The notes beneath the pieces were generated by a model that was not told where the DNA came from, ran no database searches, and was given only the letters and a program-made list of their open reading frames with translations. DNA of 64,000 nt from Straminergon stramineum. Taxonomy: Eukaryota; Streptophyta; Bryopsida; Hypnales; Calliergonaceae. Position numbers and translations under genes: made by a program. The stretch is from assembly GCA_963920665.1 (NCBI GenBank), contig OY987265.1, forward strand, positions 26,355,001 through 26,419,000, in the 5' to 3' direction. Numbering within the stretch: position 1 is the stretch's first letter; the number at the start of each line of letters is the position of its first letter. Positions 1 to 14,296 of the stretch are shown here, piece after piece.

Positions 1-1739
1 AAGACAACGGACTTGGACCCAAATGATGTTGCCTCGGAATCCTGCACTGGACTTGCTACTCAGGAGGTGATCAAGGTCATCTACAATTACTGGTCAGATA
101 AGCGAAGGCGGAAGGGCATGCCATTAGTGCGCCATTTTCAGGTAGATTTTTGTGAGACGTCCTTCTATTGACTGTTTCTTTACTGGCAGCCTTATGCTTG
201 GAACTACTCGAGTGTACTCCTTTTGTGTGAAGCTGTCTGTATAGGCCAGGTGTTTGCCATTGTGTCTCCATGTTTTGTGGCGTGACGCTTTACTATCTCT
301 CTTGTGCCAAGGTGTTTTGAGTTCTGATGTGGGTTTCTTACATCACCTTTTTCAGCCTCCGGCATGGGAGCAGTATCAGAAACAGGTGAAATTATGGGAG
401 CAGGAGATAGCAAGACTGCAACTGGAACAGCCTTCCGCCAACATGCAACAGTTGGCGGAGGTTGTGAGAAAGCCTCCCTATTTTGCTTTCTGCTTGCGAC
501 CACGAGGACTGGAAGCAAAGCATAAGCTATCCAAACAAAAATCCCACAGGAAGCAGAGTTGGCCTGGAACTGCACCTCGGCCATGGGTTGGGTTAGGCAG
601 CTTGGATGGCCTTGGCAGGCGGCAGTATTACACAGAGCCAGGAAATGGACTGCCTCCTGGTAAATCCCACGGTCCTTTCGCATCCCCCTTTTCCATCTCC
701 TACCAGTTGCTATTCCAGTTGGGTTTGTTCGTTTGTTCTTGATGTCAATTTTTCGACGGTGCTCTTTCCTGTAGTTTAATGTTTCAAGGAATGTCTATAT
801 TAAAATCCTACTGATGCATCCGTTTTGCTCTTTTACCTTCCTGAAACTCTGCTTTGTGTTTTACATTGCTCGTTCAATACCTTTATCTTTAGATGGTGGT
901 AACAATTCAAGTGAAACTGGTACAGTATCTGAGGTGTCCTTCCGTACTTTTGTTTTCCAGGCCCAAGAAGACCTGGTCGTCCTCGCCTGACCGGCGTAGT
1001 GGGAGCGGACCTGACAGGTTCCTTCAACGCCATCATTAGGGAGCACCCTGTCCCTGGAGGAGTGTCCAAGGAGTTTCGGAACAGTTCCCTGAACGAGTAT
1101 GCGCAAAGACGGGCCGGGAAAAAGAAAAAGGTTGGGCGCAAAGCTCATCGCCAGCGACTGTTAGCAGCTGCCCAAGAATCACGGCGGAAACGCTTGTTGA
1201 TGCGCAACATCGGCTCACTGGGTCTGCAGCAACAGCCCACAGACCTAGCCTTGGCGGCAGCAAGGGCCCGCAACACTGCAGAAGCTGCCCGAGCCCGTGC
1301 CCAAGCCCTCTACGCTGTTGCTGATGCAGCCATGCACAAGGCTGTTGCGGCAGTTATAGCAGCAGAAGCTCTGCATTCAGTAGAGAATCTGCAGAACACA
1401 ACAGAAGAAGCTGAATCACCAGGAGTGGGTGGTGACCCAGCAGTGGCACCAATGTTTGGCTCGTGGCGTCGAGGAGTTCCTGGTGGTGCCCTGGCTGGTT
1501 CGGGCATGAAGGGGTCCGCTAGTCGACAAGGATTGGAGAGTTACGGGGAGGATGCGCTCCTCCCGGTTGCGAGCTGGAGCCAGGAGCTGGGTGCAGGCCT
1601 CGGCACAAGATTATTGAACAAAGATGCCGAGGTGGAAGGTATTATCAGCACAAGGAGTGTGCACGTAGAGAACCCTCCTCTTAATGTTGGGATGGGGAGA
1701 ATGAGAGGAGAGGGCATGGTGGCCATGCCCACTAGGTAG
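1..1739 (+). CDS. EPL1: Enhancer-of-polycomb-like protein (C-terminal three exons, 5' end outside window)
   Basis: Enhancer-of-polycomb-like proteins are scaffold subunits of the NuA4-type histone H4/H2A acetyltransferase complex in the nucleus. I read exons 1-141, 356-659 and 961-1739; both introns are GT-AG (214 and 301 bp) and the reading frame is preserved across both joins. The first exon carries the conserved plant EPL block around IYNYWSDKRRRKGMPLVRHF. The second continues with PPAWEQYQKQVKLWEQE and a KPPYFAFCLRPRGLE segment. The third opens with a proline/arginine AT-hook-like stretch (PRRPGRPRL), then a basic lysine/arginine region and a long Ala/Arg-rich coiled-coil-like segment, and ends at the stop at 1737-1739. 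The N-terminal EPL domain lies before base 1. Family assignment rests on the conserved block; the Ala-rich tail is less diagnostic. No frameshift is seen. Confidence 0.82.
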
Positions 1740-2159
1740 ATAGGACTTAAGTTTTGCTCACTGACTATTTAGTTGCAGCAGCAGATAGTGCAAGGTGAAA
1801 TCCGAATATGATGATGGATGACAACTACGGTCATTTAGCGGTTTGCAGCTGAAGCTGTATTTGTATCATGTTGTACAGGACTGGAGGTTTTATTGCCGCT
1901 CTGGGCTTCAGTTTACAGGAGACTGTTCGTGAATTTTCTATTGCACTGCTGCTTTTGTGAATTATACATATGCTTGCATCTCTGGGACGTTGTACTGTAC
2001 AGTGCATCGAAATTTCGGCTGGGTCTTCCTTGTGTGCACCTAACGTACTGGTTTGTTTGCACTTGGTTTCGTGAACGGTGTTGGTAAAGTGAATTCAGTC
2101 CAAGGTTACCTCAAATTCACCTAAATTTATTCCTAAATTCCTGAATTCATCCTTGTCAG
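1740..2159 (+). other. 3' UTR and downstream flank of the EPL-like gene
   Basis: This follows the EPL stop codon. It has transcribed-looking mixed composition until about 2090 and then becomes AT-rich. No second coding region or RNA gene is seen. The 3' UTR end is not fixed by any clear polyadenylation signal. Confidence 0.4.
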
Positions 2160-2170
2160 TTAACCCTCAA

Positions 2171-2983
2171 CCCCTAAGTGCCTAAGCCTTTCGAAGTGTG
2201 TTTTGACTATGAAAAAAGAGCATTGGCTTGTAGTTATCCTCAATGAAGCAAATTGTGTTTTTTTCCAAAACTAACCGTATAAATGTTAATAGAATTTGTT
2301 TTTTAGTATGCACACCAATTTTGAGTGCAAAATTTCCTTAGGAGTTGTGATATTATACCAAGGGAAATGTACATTTTCTATTTTTAGTATGTTGTCTTTG
2401 TCAACAATGTTTCAAAAATTTTGCATATAAATATTTTTTGGGATTGGAGATAACATGAACAACTTCAAAGAGTGTTAGCACACTAAAATGCACTTCCAAA
2501 AAACTTAATTTCACATGAAAAAAATAAAACTCATAACACAATCCACCTTGCAATTGTTGAAATGCAATTTTTGTTTTTAAGTAGAAATTACAAATAGCTT
2601 CAGATAAACATTTGCATGTTGAAATTTTGAATGGTGAAAATCATGAAAAGACTTTAAACTTTTCACTAGGACCATTCTCAAAGCAAATGGATAAGTACAA
2701 TTTCTTAGATTTCAAATCAAATGAAATTGCCAAGCTTTACATAAAGCCGGGAAATGAAGTAAAATTAGCAAACTTTATACTCCACTTTTAGTGCACATAT
2801 GCCTTTGAAGACCTCTCAATAATTGAATATGTACTTTTGTCAATGAAAAATGAAAATTTTCCATAGTTAACCCTCAAACTACCCGAAAAAAATTTTAAGT
2901 TGGTCATAGGAATTTAACTGCCCACACAGAAATGGGCCTAAAATTTCTAATCGACTATATATGGTCATGTAGGCAGTTAGGGG
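2171..2983. mobile_element. TTAA-flanked TIR element (non-autonomous), first of a chain
   Basis: The left end reads CCCCTAAGTGCC at 2171 and the right end, reverse complemented, reads CCCCTAACTGCC, a 12-bp terminal inverted repeat with one mismatch. The right end abuts TTAA at 2984-2987; the left flank is TCAA, probably a mutated TTAA, and an intact TTAA lies at 2160-2163. The ~813-bp interior is AT-rich with no coding potential. A second end-like block after TTAA at 2867-2870 suggests nesting. It is non-autonomous because no transposase is present. Confidence 0.5.
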
Positions 2984-2987
2984 TTAA

Positions 2988-4059
2988 ATCCCCAAGGCCT
3001 TTTTGGAGCTTCTTGGAATTTACTCTAAATTGAACAAAAAGTCTAAATTTTTGTAAGTTCTCTCAATTGTTTTGGAACTGTAACCATACAAATTATGGTA
3101 GAACCACCCATTATCAACCACTTAAGCATTCTCTGCATGACATGGAGTAGAAGGCAATGTTAATTTTTTGCCTTGTAGAAGATAGAAATGATGGATAATG
3201 TCAAATTAATTTTTTTTTTCTTAGAGTCAAATTGTTATGAATTATGGAAGCCAAAAGTTGGCTTGCACCCATCCCAAACACATAAAGTCTTCCATAATTG
3301 CTCATCCAAAGACTAATTTGGCTCTCAAAACCAAGCACATGTGTCATGACTGTGACGGCTAGAAGATGGTCAAAAACCAAGGAACTAATGGTTAGAAATC
3401 AAGTCATATGTGATGGCTAGAAGATGGTTGAAAACCAAGGAACTAATGGTTAGAAATCAAGTCATATCTCTGTTGAATTTTCCAGTACCTATAGATTGTC
3501 CATGGGGCCTTGTTGGTAATGGGTGGTTCTACCACATACATGATACAAATCACATGGGAAAAGAAAACCCAACAATATCACTTCTCGATTGAAAGATTAT
3601 AATGTTCGCTCATGAGAGTGTGAAAATTGTGAAAATGATTTGAAGTCTTTCAATACTCTTTTCACATGTCCAATTTAAAAACTTGGTCACCAAAAAATAT
3701 ATGAAGTTAAAGGATAGAACATACATTAGCCCACTCAATTTGCAACTTATCAAAATCTATTCTACAATTTTTTTAATTGAATTTCTAATGTGATTTTTTC
3801 TCCAAGATCTAGTGTATTTGAGGCTCATATCCAAGAACCCTCAACACAAAAAAATCATGATTTGCAATGGATACCCTTACACAACATCTTGAATAAAAAA
3901 TCATAATCATTCTTTCCAATATTGGATTTTTGATGCTAAAACTAAACTTCAAAAAGAATTTTTCAAAAATAAAACTACTAAAAATAATAACTTGGTTAGA
4001 ATTAATTTAACTTCAAAATATTGTCGACACCAAAATTTGGTGCCTCGGGCATTTAGGGG
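2988..4059 (+). mobile_element. TTAA-flanked TIR element, subfamily A copy 1
   Basis: It is bounded by TTAA at 2984-2987 and 4060-4063. The right end reads ATTTAGGGG against TTAA. The left end (ATCCCCAAGGCC) is shortened compared with copy 2 at 9473. Most of the interior aligns by eye with 9473-10391, for example the block from about 3590 to 4059, including shared phrases such as GAAGATCTAGTGTATTT and GGATTTTTGATGCTAAAA. It holds a 58-bp tandem duplication at 3354-3411/3412-3469. No ORF of significance. Confidence 0.62.
3354..3469. repeat. 58-bp tandem duplication inside the TIR element
   Basis: Two adjacent 58-bp copies, starting at 3354 and 3412, differ at only a few bases (GACGGCTAGAAGATGG versus GATGGCTAGAAGATGG). 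It is a recent local duplication. Confidence 0.85.
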
Positions 4060-4063
4060 TTAA

Positions 4064-6361
4064 CACTGAAAGGACCCTTCCTAAAAGAAATTTTGGCCAA
4101 TGCTAAAAATGTAATTTTTTTTTCAATATTCTCTTTTTTCACCAAAAAAATTATTTAAAAAAGAATAATTGCCTTAAAATTTTGGCATCTGTTTTTAGAA
4201 TTATTTTTTGCTATTCCTACTATAAAACTGCAAGACATGATTGATTTTTTTTTTCCAAAGATGTCATTGCACATCAGTCCTAAAATTTTAGATTTTTTTT
4301 GAAAATTTGAAATTACTGGGAATTTAAGTAAAAAGTAAAACAAAATTCATATGAAATACAAATTATACTCAAATAATCTAGAATCTTCTCTATGGGTGTA
4401 TATGAACATCATGGTTTGACAATAATTTCTATATCTCTCTAATATTAGAAAATAATCACTCATTGGTAATATGCCCACACTTCAAATTTCAAAATTTTTC
4501 AATTTTCCAAATTAGGGTTGGAACCAGATTCAATAACCTTCATTTCACTAGCTCGGCTAAAATTTAAAAATGATCATTTCTAATGACTCAAATTCATACT
4601 AAGAACAAGGACTTTAGAAAATGTCAAAATACACTACATGGTGATCTATGGATCAAGCACCTACCTATGCACAATAGTAAAAAATATGACAGTTAGGTGA
4701 TATTCAATACAATTTGTAAAACATGTGTTCAAGCACTTAAAAAAGAATTAGATGCAAAATTGTATTTGATAATCTTGCAAGCTTGCACAAAGTCATCCAT
4801 CAACCATCAACAATAATTGGTTGCTATAACATTACAAAGTTAACACCACTTGTAACAAGAGAAAAAACATATCTATGTATAATAAAGCATAGTCATAGAG
4901 TCATTGTTTGAGATCCATTTCTTAGCATCCTCTTCTGTAGATAAATAAATAGTATCTCCATGAGGCAATTTCCTCCATCAAAGGGTGTACACTTTGGATG
5001 AAGTCAAAAAGAAATGGGATGAAAAATTGCAATTCCAAATCTTCTAATGTCCATTTGAAATCATTCCTTGATCTATTTTTTGACTCCAATGACCTTAAAG
5101 GATTTACCATCAAAGCCCCTTGAGGTGTATATTAGCCTCAAACAATTAAATCTACAAAGAAAAGGCCTACAACACATAATTGTATATTATACTAATAGAA
5201 TTATCCCCTAAAGCACAAGCCTACCAAGACACAAAATTGAACATCAAATTTTCTCACTTTATATGCATCCATTTTGTAATTGTTCATGAACAAAAATATT
5301 GGTATTTATTTTTTAGAAATGAAATCACATCCACTCTTTAACCTTGTAACATTCTTATGGACATTAAGTATTTGTTTGAATGACTTCACCTAAGATAGTA
5401 GGATTGATAGTTCATCCAATTCAAAAAATAAAGTTATTGGGCTACTTTTTTAGTGAATAGTATTTCTAATTCCCTCATTATGGTATTATTGTCTTTTCAA
5501 AAGAAGAAATTTTTTAACCCATAGATCACCTTTGTAGTGTGTTTTGGCCATTTCTTGCTCTTCACTCTTGATATAAATTTGAGCCATAAAAATGTTATTT
5601 GTTTGAATTTGACTCCAACTAATCAAATGAAGCTTATCAAGATCAGTTTCTACTCTAATTGGAAAATTGGAAAATTGGAAAATTTCAATAGTTTATAGCA
5701 ATATGAACTTTGGGCCTACATCCATGGTTTGGTGATTTTCTAATTTTAGAATGGTATGGTAAATTCGGTTTATAATGTGATGTTATGTACTATAATATAC
5801 ATTTGTGGTGAAAGTTTCAGATTTTTCAAATATATTCTACATTTGATATAGATTTTCTTTAATTTTTTTTAAGAAATTCACAATCATTTCAATTTTTCCA
5901 AAAATATTTGAAGCAAAGCATCTTGTATCAAGTGTAGTTTCTATCCGAATTTGAAAGTTTGAAGAATTCCTAAAATTCAATATTTTATTACAATTGTAGG
6001 TTGTACCCCAATTTGAAAGTTGAATTTTAACCCAATACCTATGGTCGGGAGTGTTGATTTTCTAATTTTAGAATGTCAAGGTAAAGTGCTTTGTATATAA
6101 AATTATAACACATAGAAAAAAATTCAAATTTTTAAGCACATTCTGCACTTGCTATGAAAATTTTGGAATTATTTTGAAATTTTGAATAACAACTGAATTT
6201 TCTTTTTTAAATCAGAAGTTTTTATGATGCATAAAAGATATATGATACCATTTCTGGTAAATGTACAAAGAAATTTTCATTCATATAAAGTTGCAAAATG
6301 GGTGCATTGAGTGAAGGAACTAAGTATGCAAAAAGTGGTTCATACACCCGTCCTTTCAGGG
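4064..6361. mobile_element. TTAA-flanked TIR element, long (2.3 kb), third of the chain
   Basis: The left end CACTGAAAGGAC follows TTAA at 4060-4063, and the right end GTCCTTTCAGGG precedes TTAA at 6362-6365. The two ends form a 12-bp inverted repeat with one mismatch. The interior is AT-rich, without a coding region, and contains a degenerate internal duplication: the phrase GATTTTCTAATTTTAGAAT recurs about 315 bp apart near 5735 and 6055. It shares a single TTAA with the element on its left. Confidence 0.55.
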
Positions 6362-6365
6362 TTAA

Positions 6366-6799
6366 TTCAGTTTTAACTGACTACTAAACCGTACGCCATG
6401 AACTCCCAAAGCCTAACAATTCCTAGTATCCTGAAGGCAATACTGCGTACTTCCCAAGCATACCAATGAAGATTCCAATATTTCTTCCTTCCCCAAAACA
6501 CCATTGTATACTCCATTTTCAAAGCATGCTCCACTTCCTGACATGCTCTGTATAGTCAAAGTAAAAATGAGATTTAGAGAAGTTTCAACTGTCAAATCTT
6601 GCTCAACGAGTTCAAACCTCAGTTGTATGATTGTCTCTCAAGGGTTAACGAACTTATAACATGCATATTCAAAATCAAATTTCTTGTACAAAATCTACTT
6701 TCGAAGGGACTCCCAGATTCAGAGCACTAGAACCAACAACAGATTTTCTCGTTCTATACCGCCATCTCCTTCCTCATTTCTAAGCAATAAACTTCACAT
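6366..6799. other. 3' flank of the glutaredoxin gene, no gene seen
   Basis: AT-rich sequence between the TIR chain and the glutaredoxin stop. A further element-end-like AAGGG/TTAA occurs at 6641-6648. The part next to 6800 is probably the glutaredoxin 3' UTR. Confidence 0.35.
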
Positions 6800-8901
<2,102 letters not shown>

Positions 8902-9154
8902 AGCTTGAGAATTCCAAGAAGCCGAATCAAAATCTCCGAGAGAATTGAACAGGGCCGAATAAGTTGTGTCGAATTCTGGTAGGGAAGAAAACAGCGAGCG
9001 AGCGAGCGAGCGCGCAATCGATGTCTGTCCGATGACGTGCTAGTTTTAGTCGAGAAACTGAGATATGGAAATGGGAAGAGTAGTAAGAGAAAGTTTTATT
9101 TATCGGCAATGGGAGGAAGGGAGAGGGAAACCTTACCTTAGCCTACAGTAGAGG
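8902..9154. promoter_or_regulatory. Shared 5' region between the glutaredoxin and a divergent exon
   Basis: About 250 bp separate the glutaredoxin ATG from the divergent ATG at 9155. The region is richer in GC than its surroundings and holds a short (GAGC)n run at about 8995-9012. No convincing TATA box is seen. A bidirectional promoter is inference. Confidence 0.35.
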
Positions 9155-9430
9155 ATGGCCGACGGACTTGAGAAAGAGAAGGCGAAAGGGGCAGATGAGA
9201 TGGGAGCGATGGCGGGCGACACATGGATGACGGACACCGCCAAGAGTCCCGCCGCCGCATGCACTGCCGCGCTCCGCCACTGGCGCCCTTCCTATAAGCA
9301 ACTTAACGCTCTTTCCTCCGAAGGAGCCAACGCTTGGCAGAAGATCAGGAAAAGCCCGCCCAAGCAGTGTTTGGGGAGGAATTTGAGCCAAACAGGTCTA
9401 CAGGTCAATATCCTAAGTTTTTTTTATTAG
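9155..9430 (+). CDS. Hypothetical first exon, divergent from glutaredoxin, cut by a TIR element
   Basis: The open frame encodes an 83-residue Lys/Ala-rich start, ending near NLSQTGLQ at a possible CAG/GT donor around 9402-9405. Composition is GC-rich and gene-like, unlike the AT-rich DNA that begins just after it. I recognise no family. A TTAA-flanked element begins at 9473, so later exons, if any, would lie in or beyond an intron containing it. It could equally be 5' UTR or a truncated gene. Confidence 0.3.
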   Translation: MADGLEKEKAKGADEMGAMAGDTWMTDTAKSPAAACTAALRHWRPSYKQLNALSSEGANAWQKIRKSPPKQCLGRNLSQTGLQVNILSFFY

Positions 9431-9472
9431 TATTGTTTGATTTTAGTATATCACCCATTCTCGACCACTTAA

Positions 9473-10391
9473 CCCCTAAATGCCTAAGGCCATTTTTGAG
9501 CTTCTAGGTATTTGCTCTAAGGTGGCTACACCCAAAAGTGCCACAAATTGGTACTGTGCCTAGTTACTATTATTAGGTTGTTTAGAATTTCATATTGTTT
9601 TGATGGCAAGTGAAAGGAGGTTCCAATGCACCAAAGAACACGCCATTTGGATACAGTTTGCAAAAGTTTTGGAGGATCAAAGTTTGTTTCTAAAAGTGTT
9701 TCTTCCACACAAGTACATGATTAGTTTTGGAGGTGTACACCGAAGATAATGGTTTAAGGTTAGGTGCCATTTGGGGGGGGCCTACAGTAAATTGAACAAA
9801 AAACCATCATTTTGATAAGTTGTATCAATTTTTTTATATTTATAACCATATAAATTCAAACTAGACATGTTAGAGATCACATAGGAAAAGAAAAGAAAAT
9901 TACTTATGGATTGAAGGATTATAATGTTTGATCATGAAGGTGTTAAAATTATAAAAGTGATTAGAAGTCTTTCAATCCTGACTCTTTTCACATGTCAAAT
10001 CTGAAAAGTTGTTTACCAAAAAAGTATGAGGTTAAAGGGCCTAACTTGCACAACCCCAATCAATTTATGACTTCTCAAAATCTAGCTTACAATTTTTTTT
10101 AAAGGAATTTCGAATGTAATTTTCTCTCGAAGATCTAGTGTATTTCAAGCTCATTTCCAAGAGACCCCAACACTACAGAAAGTCAAGATTGCAATGGACA
10201 CCCTTGCAAAAAATCTTAAATAGAAAAATCATAATCAATCATTTTCATAATCGGATTTTTGATGCTAAAATTAGACTTCAAAAAACATTTAAAAACAATA
10301 GAAACTACGAAAAACTAGAAAATTGCTTAGCTTTTTATCTAGCTTCAAAGTTTTCCAAACACCACATTTTGGTGCCTCAAGCATGTAGGGG
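9473..10391 (+). mobile_element. TTAA-flanked TIR element, subfamily A copy 2 (919 bp)
   Basis: Perfect TTAA flanks lie at 9469-9472 and 10392-10395. Ends are CCCCTAAATGCCTAAGGCC (left) and CCCCTACATGCTTGAGGC (right, reverse complement). The right two thirds align with copy 1 (2988-4059), and the left third matches the fragment at 24672-24952. No coding capacity; the ORFs in it are AT-rich noise. A short end-like pair (CCCATAAACGAC after 10395; CTTTAAGGG before TTAA at 10623) suggests another small element at 10396-10622. Confidence 0.7.
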
Positions 10392-10626
10392 TTAACCCAT
10401 AAACGACGTCGAGGATGTTTTTTTGTTTGATGGATGATAAAGAAACTTCCTATGTAGGAGAGAAGTGCAATTGTTCATCCTTAGAATTTTGTGCAAAAAA
10501 GAGAGATCTTGTGTAGTAGTTTGACTTCTAGAGAATATTTTCAGATTATTTTAAAGTAGATGATGTCACATGGTTCTAAAAGGGATGATTTCCATAGTCA
10601 CAGGTAGTCCATTCTTTAAGGGTTAA

Positions 10627-11740
10627 ATAATTTAGCCTATCTGTGCCATGGGGAAGGTTGAAGAAAAAAAATTCTTGTATAGAGAAATAGATTCCAAAAG
10701 GATTTTATAATCTTTCCTTTCTTCCGTCAAAAGCAAAATTACTATGAATTTTTTTCATGAAGATTTTGTTTGTCCCATTCTTGATATTTAGGCAAATCTA
10801 TTTCCAACTATAGGCTGGTGACAAAATTGATGTAAGTGATAATTGTGGCTTTCAGTGTATATGTTGTGATCATTGTATGCTTTCAATGTACACCTTTTGG
10901 ACATTTCTGTTTACTTCTGCTAGTCCTCCTCTATGTGAGTTGTTACCTACACTACAATTGATTAGAAATATAAAAATCTAACCTGCAAGAATGGGAGGTT
11001 GATCAAGAGTGGGTGATCTACCTTATTTAGTGGCTCTAGATTGAATGAGAAGAGGTTTTCGTATCAATATGGTGAAAACACTCAAAAATATCAAAAGGAA
11101 CAATTCAAAATAGTTGAAGGCACTTTACTCTAGAAAAACAATAACATTTTTGTAGTATTAGCAATTGAAAATCATGAATTAAAGAAAAAAAATAGAATTT
11201 TGGGATAAGACATGAAAGTATTATGAATTTTCAAAGTAAAACTCTTTAGACCCTAGCCCACTAAAATTGTCACATAGCTTGGTCATAATACCAAAATTTA
11301 GAGAATCAACAATCAACAAATTGCAATTAAGTATGGGAATGGTTTAATTACACTTTGGGGGACACTTTTAAATACAAGTCTACATGTCAATAACAAAGTG
11401 TTGAGTCTCTCAATTGTCATGTGAAATGACATCAAGGCCACTCTACATCAAATTGTAGCATTGGATGGACTCCCATGGGAGTTCACCTTTATTTTGGATG
11501 ATATTTATCCAAATGTTAGATTTCATCCATCTTAGGGTTCAAGGATGTGTTTGTTATGCACATTGACTTAGTTTTTGATTGCATATTTGATGTTGGTTGG
11601 GACACTCAATCTGTTGTGTCACTTGTGTATTATGAGACCAATTATGTGAGAGTATCTACAACAATTCAAAAAAATTCCAACATTTGCAAATTTTGGATGA
11701 AAAAGTGCACACTTGCACTTGAAATCAATGGTGCTAGTAT
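10627..11740. other. AT-rich spacer, nothing recognised
   Basis: No gene, RNA gene or clear repeat is seen. The single short + strand frame (11547-11744) has no recognisable content. Confidence 0.4.
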
Positions 11741-11959
11741 GTGAGCCCAAGAATGTGAGCATGTGAGCATTGAGCCTACATTATAGGTACCTATAATATA
11801 GATACCACACACTATAGAAGGTGTATGTATCATAAACATCTATAATATGAGTGTTTGTAACATATATACCCTATAATTATAGAAGATTTATGTGGTATAT
11901 ACTCCTATAATATAGGTGTGTAATATTCTAGGCTCATGAGCTCACATTCCTATGCTCAC
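11741..11959. mobile_element. Foldback/MITE-like element (~219 bp)
   Basis: The left arm begins GTGAGCCCAAGAATGTGAGC and the right arm, reverse complemented, begins GTGAGCATAGGAATGTGAGC. Both arms then continue through a similar GAGCCTA and TATAGG region towards a TATA-rich centre. The whole segment could fold into an imperfect hairpin. No clear target-site duplication was found. Confidence 0.6.
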
Positions 11960-12159
11960 ATAATAGCAACCCTCTCATTGAAAATATTTAGTATAAATTT
12001 GTGAAAAATATAAATGAAAAGAAGAAAGAATCATCATTATGAATCAATAACTTAAATTGATATCTTAGAGAAGTTACAATTATTTATAACAATTTTTAAA
12101 AAGTAGTCTTACTATTTCTAATTCAAGCAATTAGGGATTAAAATCTCAAAGGCCATTTT

Positions 12160-13289
12160 TGTCACGACCTTCATCACAAGGCGTGCCCGTGCCACCTTGG
12201 TGAGCAAGGGGGACATTGGGGGTGACTCCCCAAGCCTTGCAAGAGATGAGGTGAGGGGGACTAGGAGTCCCGAGCGATCAGAGCAATGTAGCGCTCTACA
12301 CCGAACGAATTTGGGGGCGTGTGATACATGCTTGGAAAGGTCTTGAGAAGACACTTCTAGCTGTTGAAAGAACGCGCGATTTGGACTTGCGAGTCAAAAG
12401 TTATGGGCGTTCAAAGTTGGGGGTGTCCCGGTCGCGCCAGGAGTGCCCTGGTCGCGCCAGGAGTGTCTCGAATCTTTGGAGGGCGATAACTTTGCGAGTA
12501 CTTGTTCGAATGGAGCAAGTGAGTAGTCCATCGGCATCTACATGTCGCGTAGATGTCGAAAATGGAGTCGCATGTGCGATTTGGACCCGGATCGCAAAAT
12601 TATGCTGGGTGGAAGTTCGGGAGTCCCAAACTAGCGCGAATTGGGAGAAACGGGGTGGTCTTCCCAAACCAAAGGGTGTTTGGGAGTTCCCCTTGACATA
12701 CAAGAGGGGGGGGTCTGCCAAATCCCACAGAAAGTACTATAGGAGGGGTTGGTCTCCCTCCTCACTCCCTCTTGGAGCCTTGGTGAGTCCTGGTGACTGA
12801 AGGTTGGTGGTGTGGAGTCACCACCACTCCAAGGCACCATGGGACACTTGGGTGTGTCCCGTGGCACCAGTTGGGTGGAGTCCCACTCTTTGCTAGGCTA
12901 TGTGAGGTGTCCCGAATGGTGAGTCCCGATTAGTGATGAAGTGGAAAGTAACAAATATACAATGAGCCTAGTATGGAGTTGGGGTTACACTCAAGGGCGG
13001 TTAGGACCATGGTGAGTAGTGCCACCATAGGTCCTTGCACAATAAGATGGAAGTTCCGCCCCATGTTACCAAGTAACATGCCCCGGTGTCATGATGGGTG
13101 TGTGTGTGTGTGCTAGTAGTCCCGGTGACTGGGACTTAGCACAAATAGTTGGAATTGGGGACTAACATTGGATGTGCATGGCATGTGCAGTGTTAGAAGA
13201 GCGTGACCCTTGGTGCCACTAAAGTATCAAGTGCTTGAGAAGCATTGGAAGGGAACTTAAGGTGGTAAATGTCACTAAGGGGCACGACA
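12160..13289. mobile_element. Solo LTR (1130 bp) nested in a TIR element
   Basis: It begins TGTCACGACC and ends GGCACGACA, with inverted ends TGTCACGAC/TGTCGTGCC. It is flanked by the 5-bp direct repeat ATTTT (12155-12159 and 13290-13294). The interior is distinctly GC-richer than its surroundings. ORFs across it (for example 12321-12800) have no recognisable protein content. No internal retrotransposon region is attached, so unequal LTR recombination is the natural explanation. Which superfamily it belongs to is not visible. Confidence 0.78.
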
Positions 13290-13374
13290 ATTTTTGGACA
13301 CATTTCTACTTGCATATCTGCATTCTCAAAGTTTTATATATTATCATATTTCATTATATTATAACCTTACTTAA

Positions 13375-14296
13375 ACCTTAAAGCCCAAAGTGAGGTTTCT
13401 TGGCCTTTTTTCCATCAAATTCCACTCAAAAACTATCATTTCTATAATGAAGTGCCAAAATTTTTAGAAATTATAATTTTTATATATCTAACCATAGGAT
13501 CTTGCACTAGACTAGTATAAAAATGAGTGGAAGAAATTTCAAAAACTTTGGCATTGTGGATTACAAGATATTTGAGTTTGAAGTGAAGAAAATTAGAATT
13601 TTTTGCACCTTGCATGACAAGATATAAAGGGCTTTGAATCTTCTTAGCTTAAACTTTTTGCACTACCAATATTGAATTAAAAAAAAAATTTATGTAGAAA
13701 AATTGTATTGAAAGTCTAAGAAAATAATTTTTTTTAAATCTTGATTTTTATTCTTGAAATTTTTCTTAAGTAGAAGTAGGTACAAGATCAAAGGAAAAAT
13801 TAAATTGCAATAGGGCAAAGATGGATTGATTGAAATGTACTATAATTCCAACAATGAGATTGTCTACAAGTGAAGTAAACCTTTTTTAACTTTTTGTTTT
13901 GAAAAACTGTGAAAATTTCATTCAAAATGAATCCTATAAGTTATTTTTTCAAGAAAATGCTTAGATTGCATGAAGATTGTCCATATATAACTTTCTCATC
14001 ATTAGTCCAATAGAATGAATCAGATCTTTGTATGTACACAAAAATTCTTTTTATGAGAGCCAAAATTTTGGAATTTTTAAAATTTTCTAAAATTTTTTTG
14101 GTGTTCTTTGATAAACCCTATTTTGGGCTTAGAGAGGTATAACTTTTGCTCCTAGTACCCAATTCAAATAAAAATTATATCCCCTAAAGCTAATGTATTT
14201 TCTTAGCTTCAAATAAAAATTCAAAGAATCATGATGAAATCAAGAGCCTACCTAAAATCCATCTTATCTCAAGAAGGGACAATAGGACTTTAGGAA
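13375..14296 (+). mobile_element. TIR element, subfamily B copy 1 (922 bp)
   Basis: It aligns over its whole length with the reverse complement of 48469-49384, sharing phrases such as TCTAACCATAGGATCTT, TTTTTTGCAC and TAACTTTCTCAT. Flanks are TTAA (13371-13374) and TTTA (14297-14300). Ends are mutated (ACCTTAAAG and CTTTAGGAA) relative to copy 2. No coding capacity. Confidence 0.62.

Noticed and set aside
254..742. Open frame starting MPLCLHVLWRDALL on the + strand
   Set aside because: Its first part is intron sequence of the EPL-like gene; only 356-659 is exon, and the rest reads through splice sites.
9471..9480. CCCTAAA words resembling plant telomere repeats
   Set aside because: They occur once per site, always next to TTAA at element ends, and are never tandem.
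12321..12800. 159-codon + strand frame and its antisense partner
   Set aside because: They lie wholly inside the solo LTR, show no protein motif and are explained by local GC richness.
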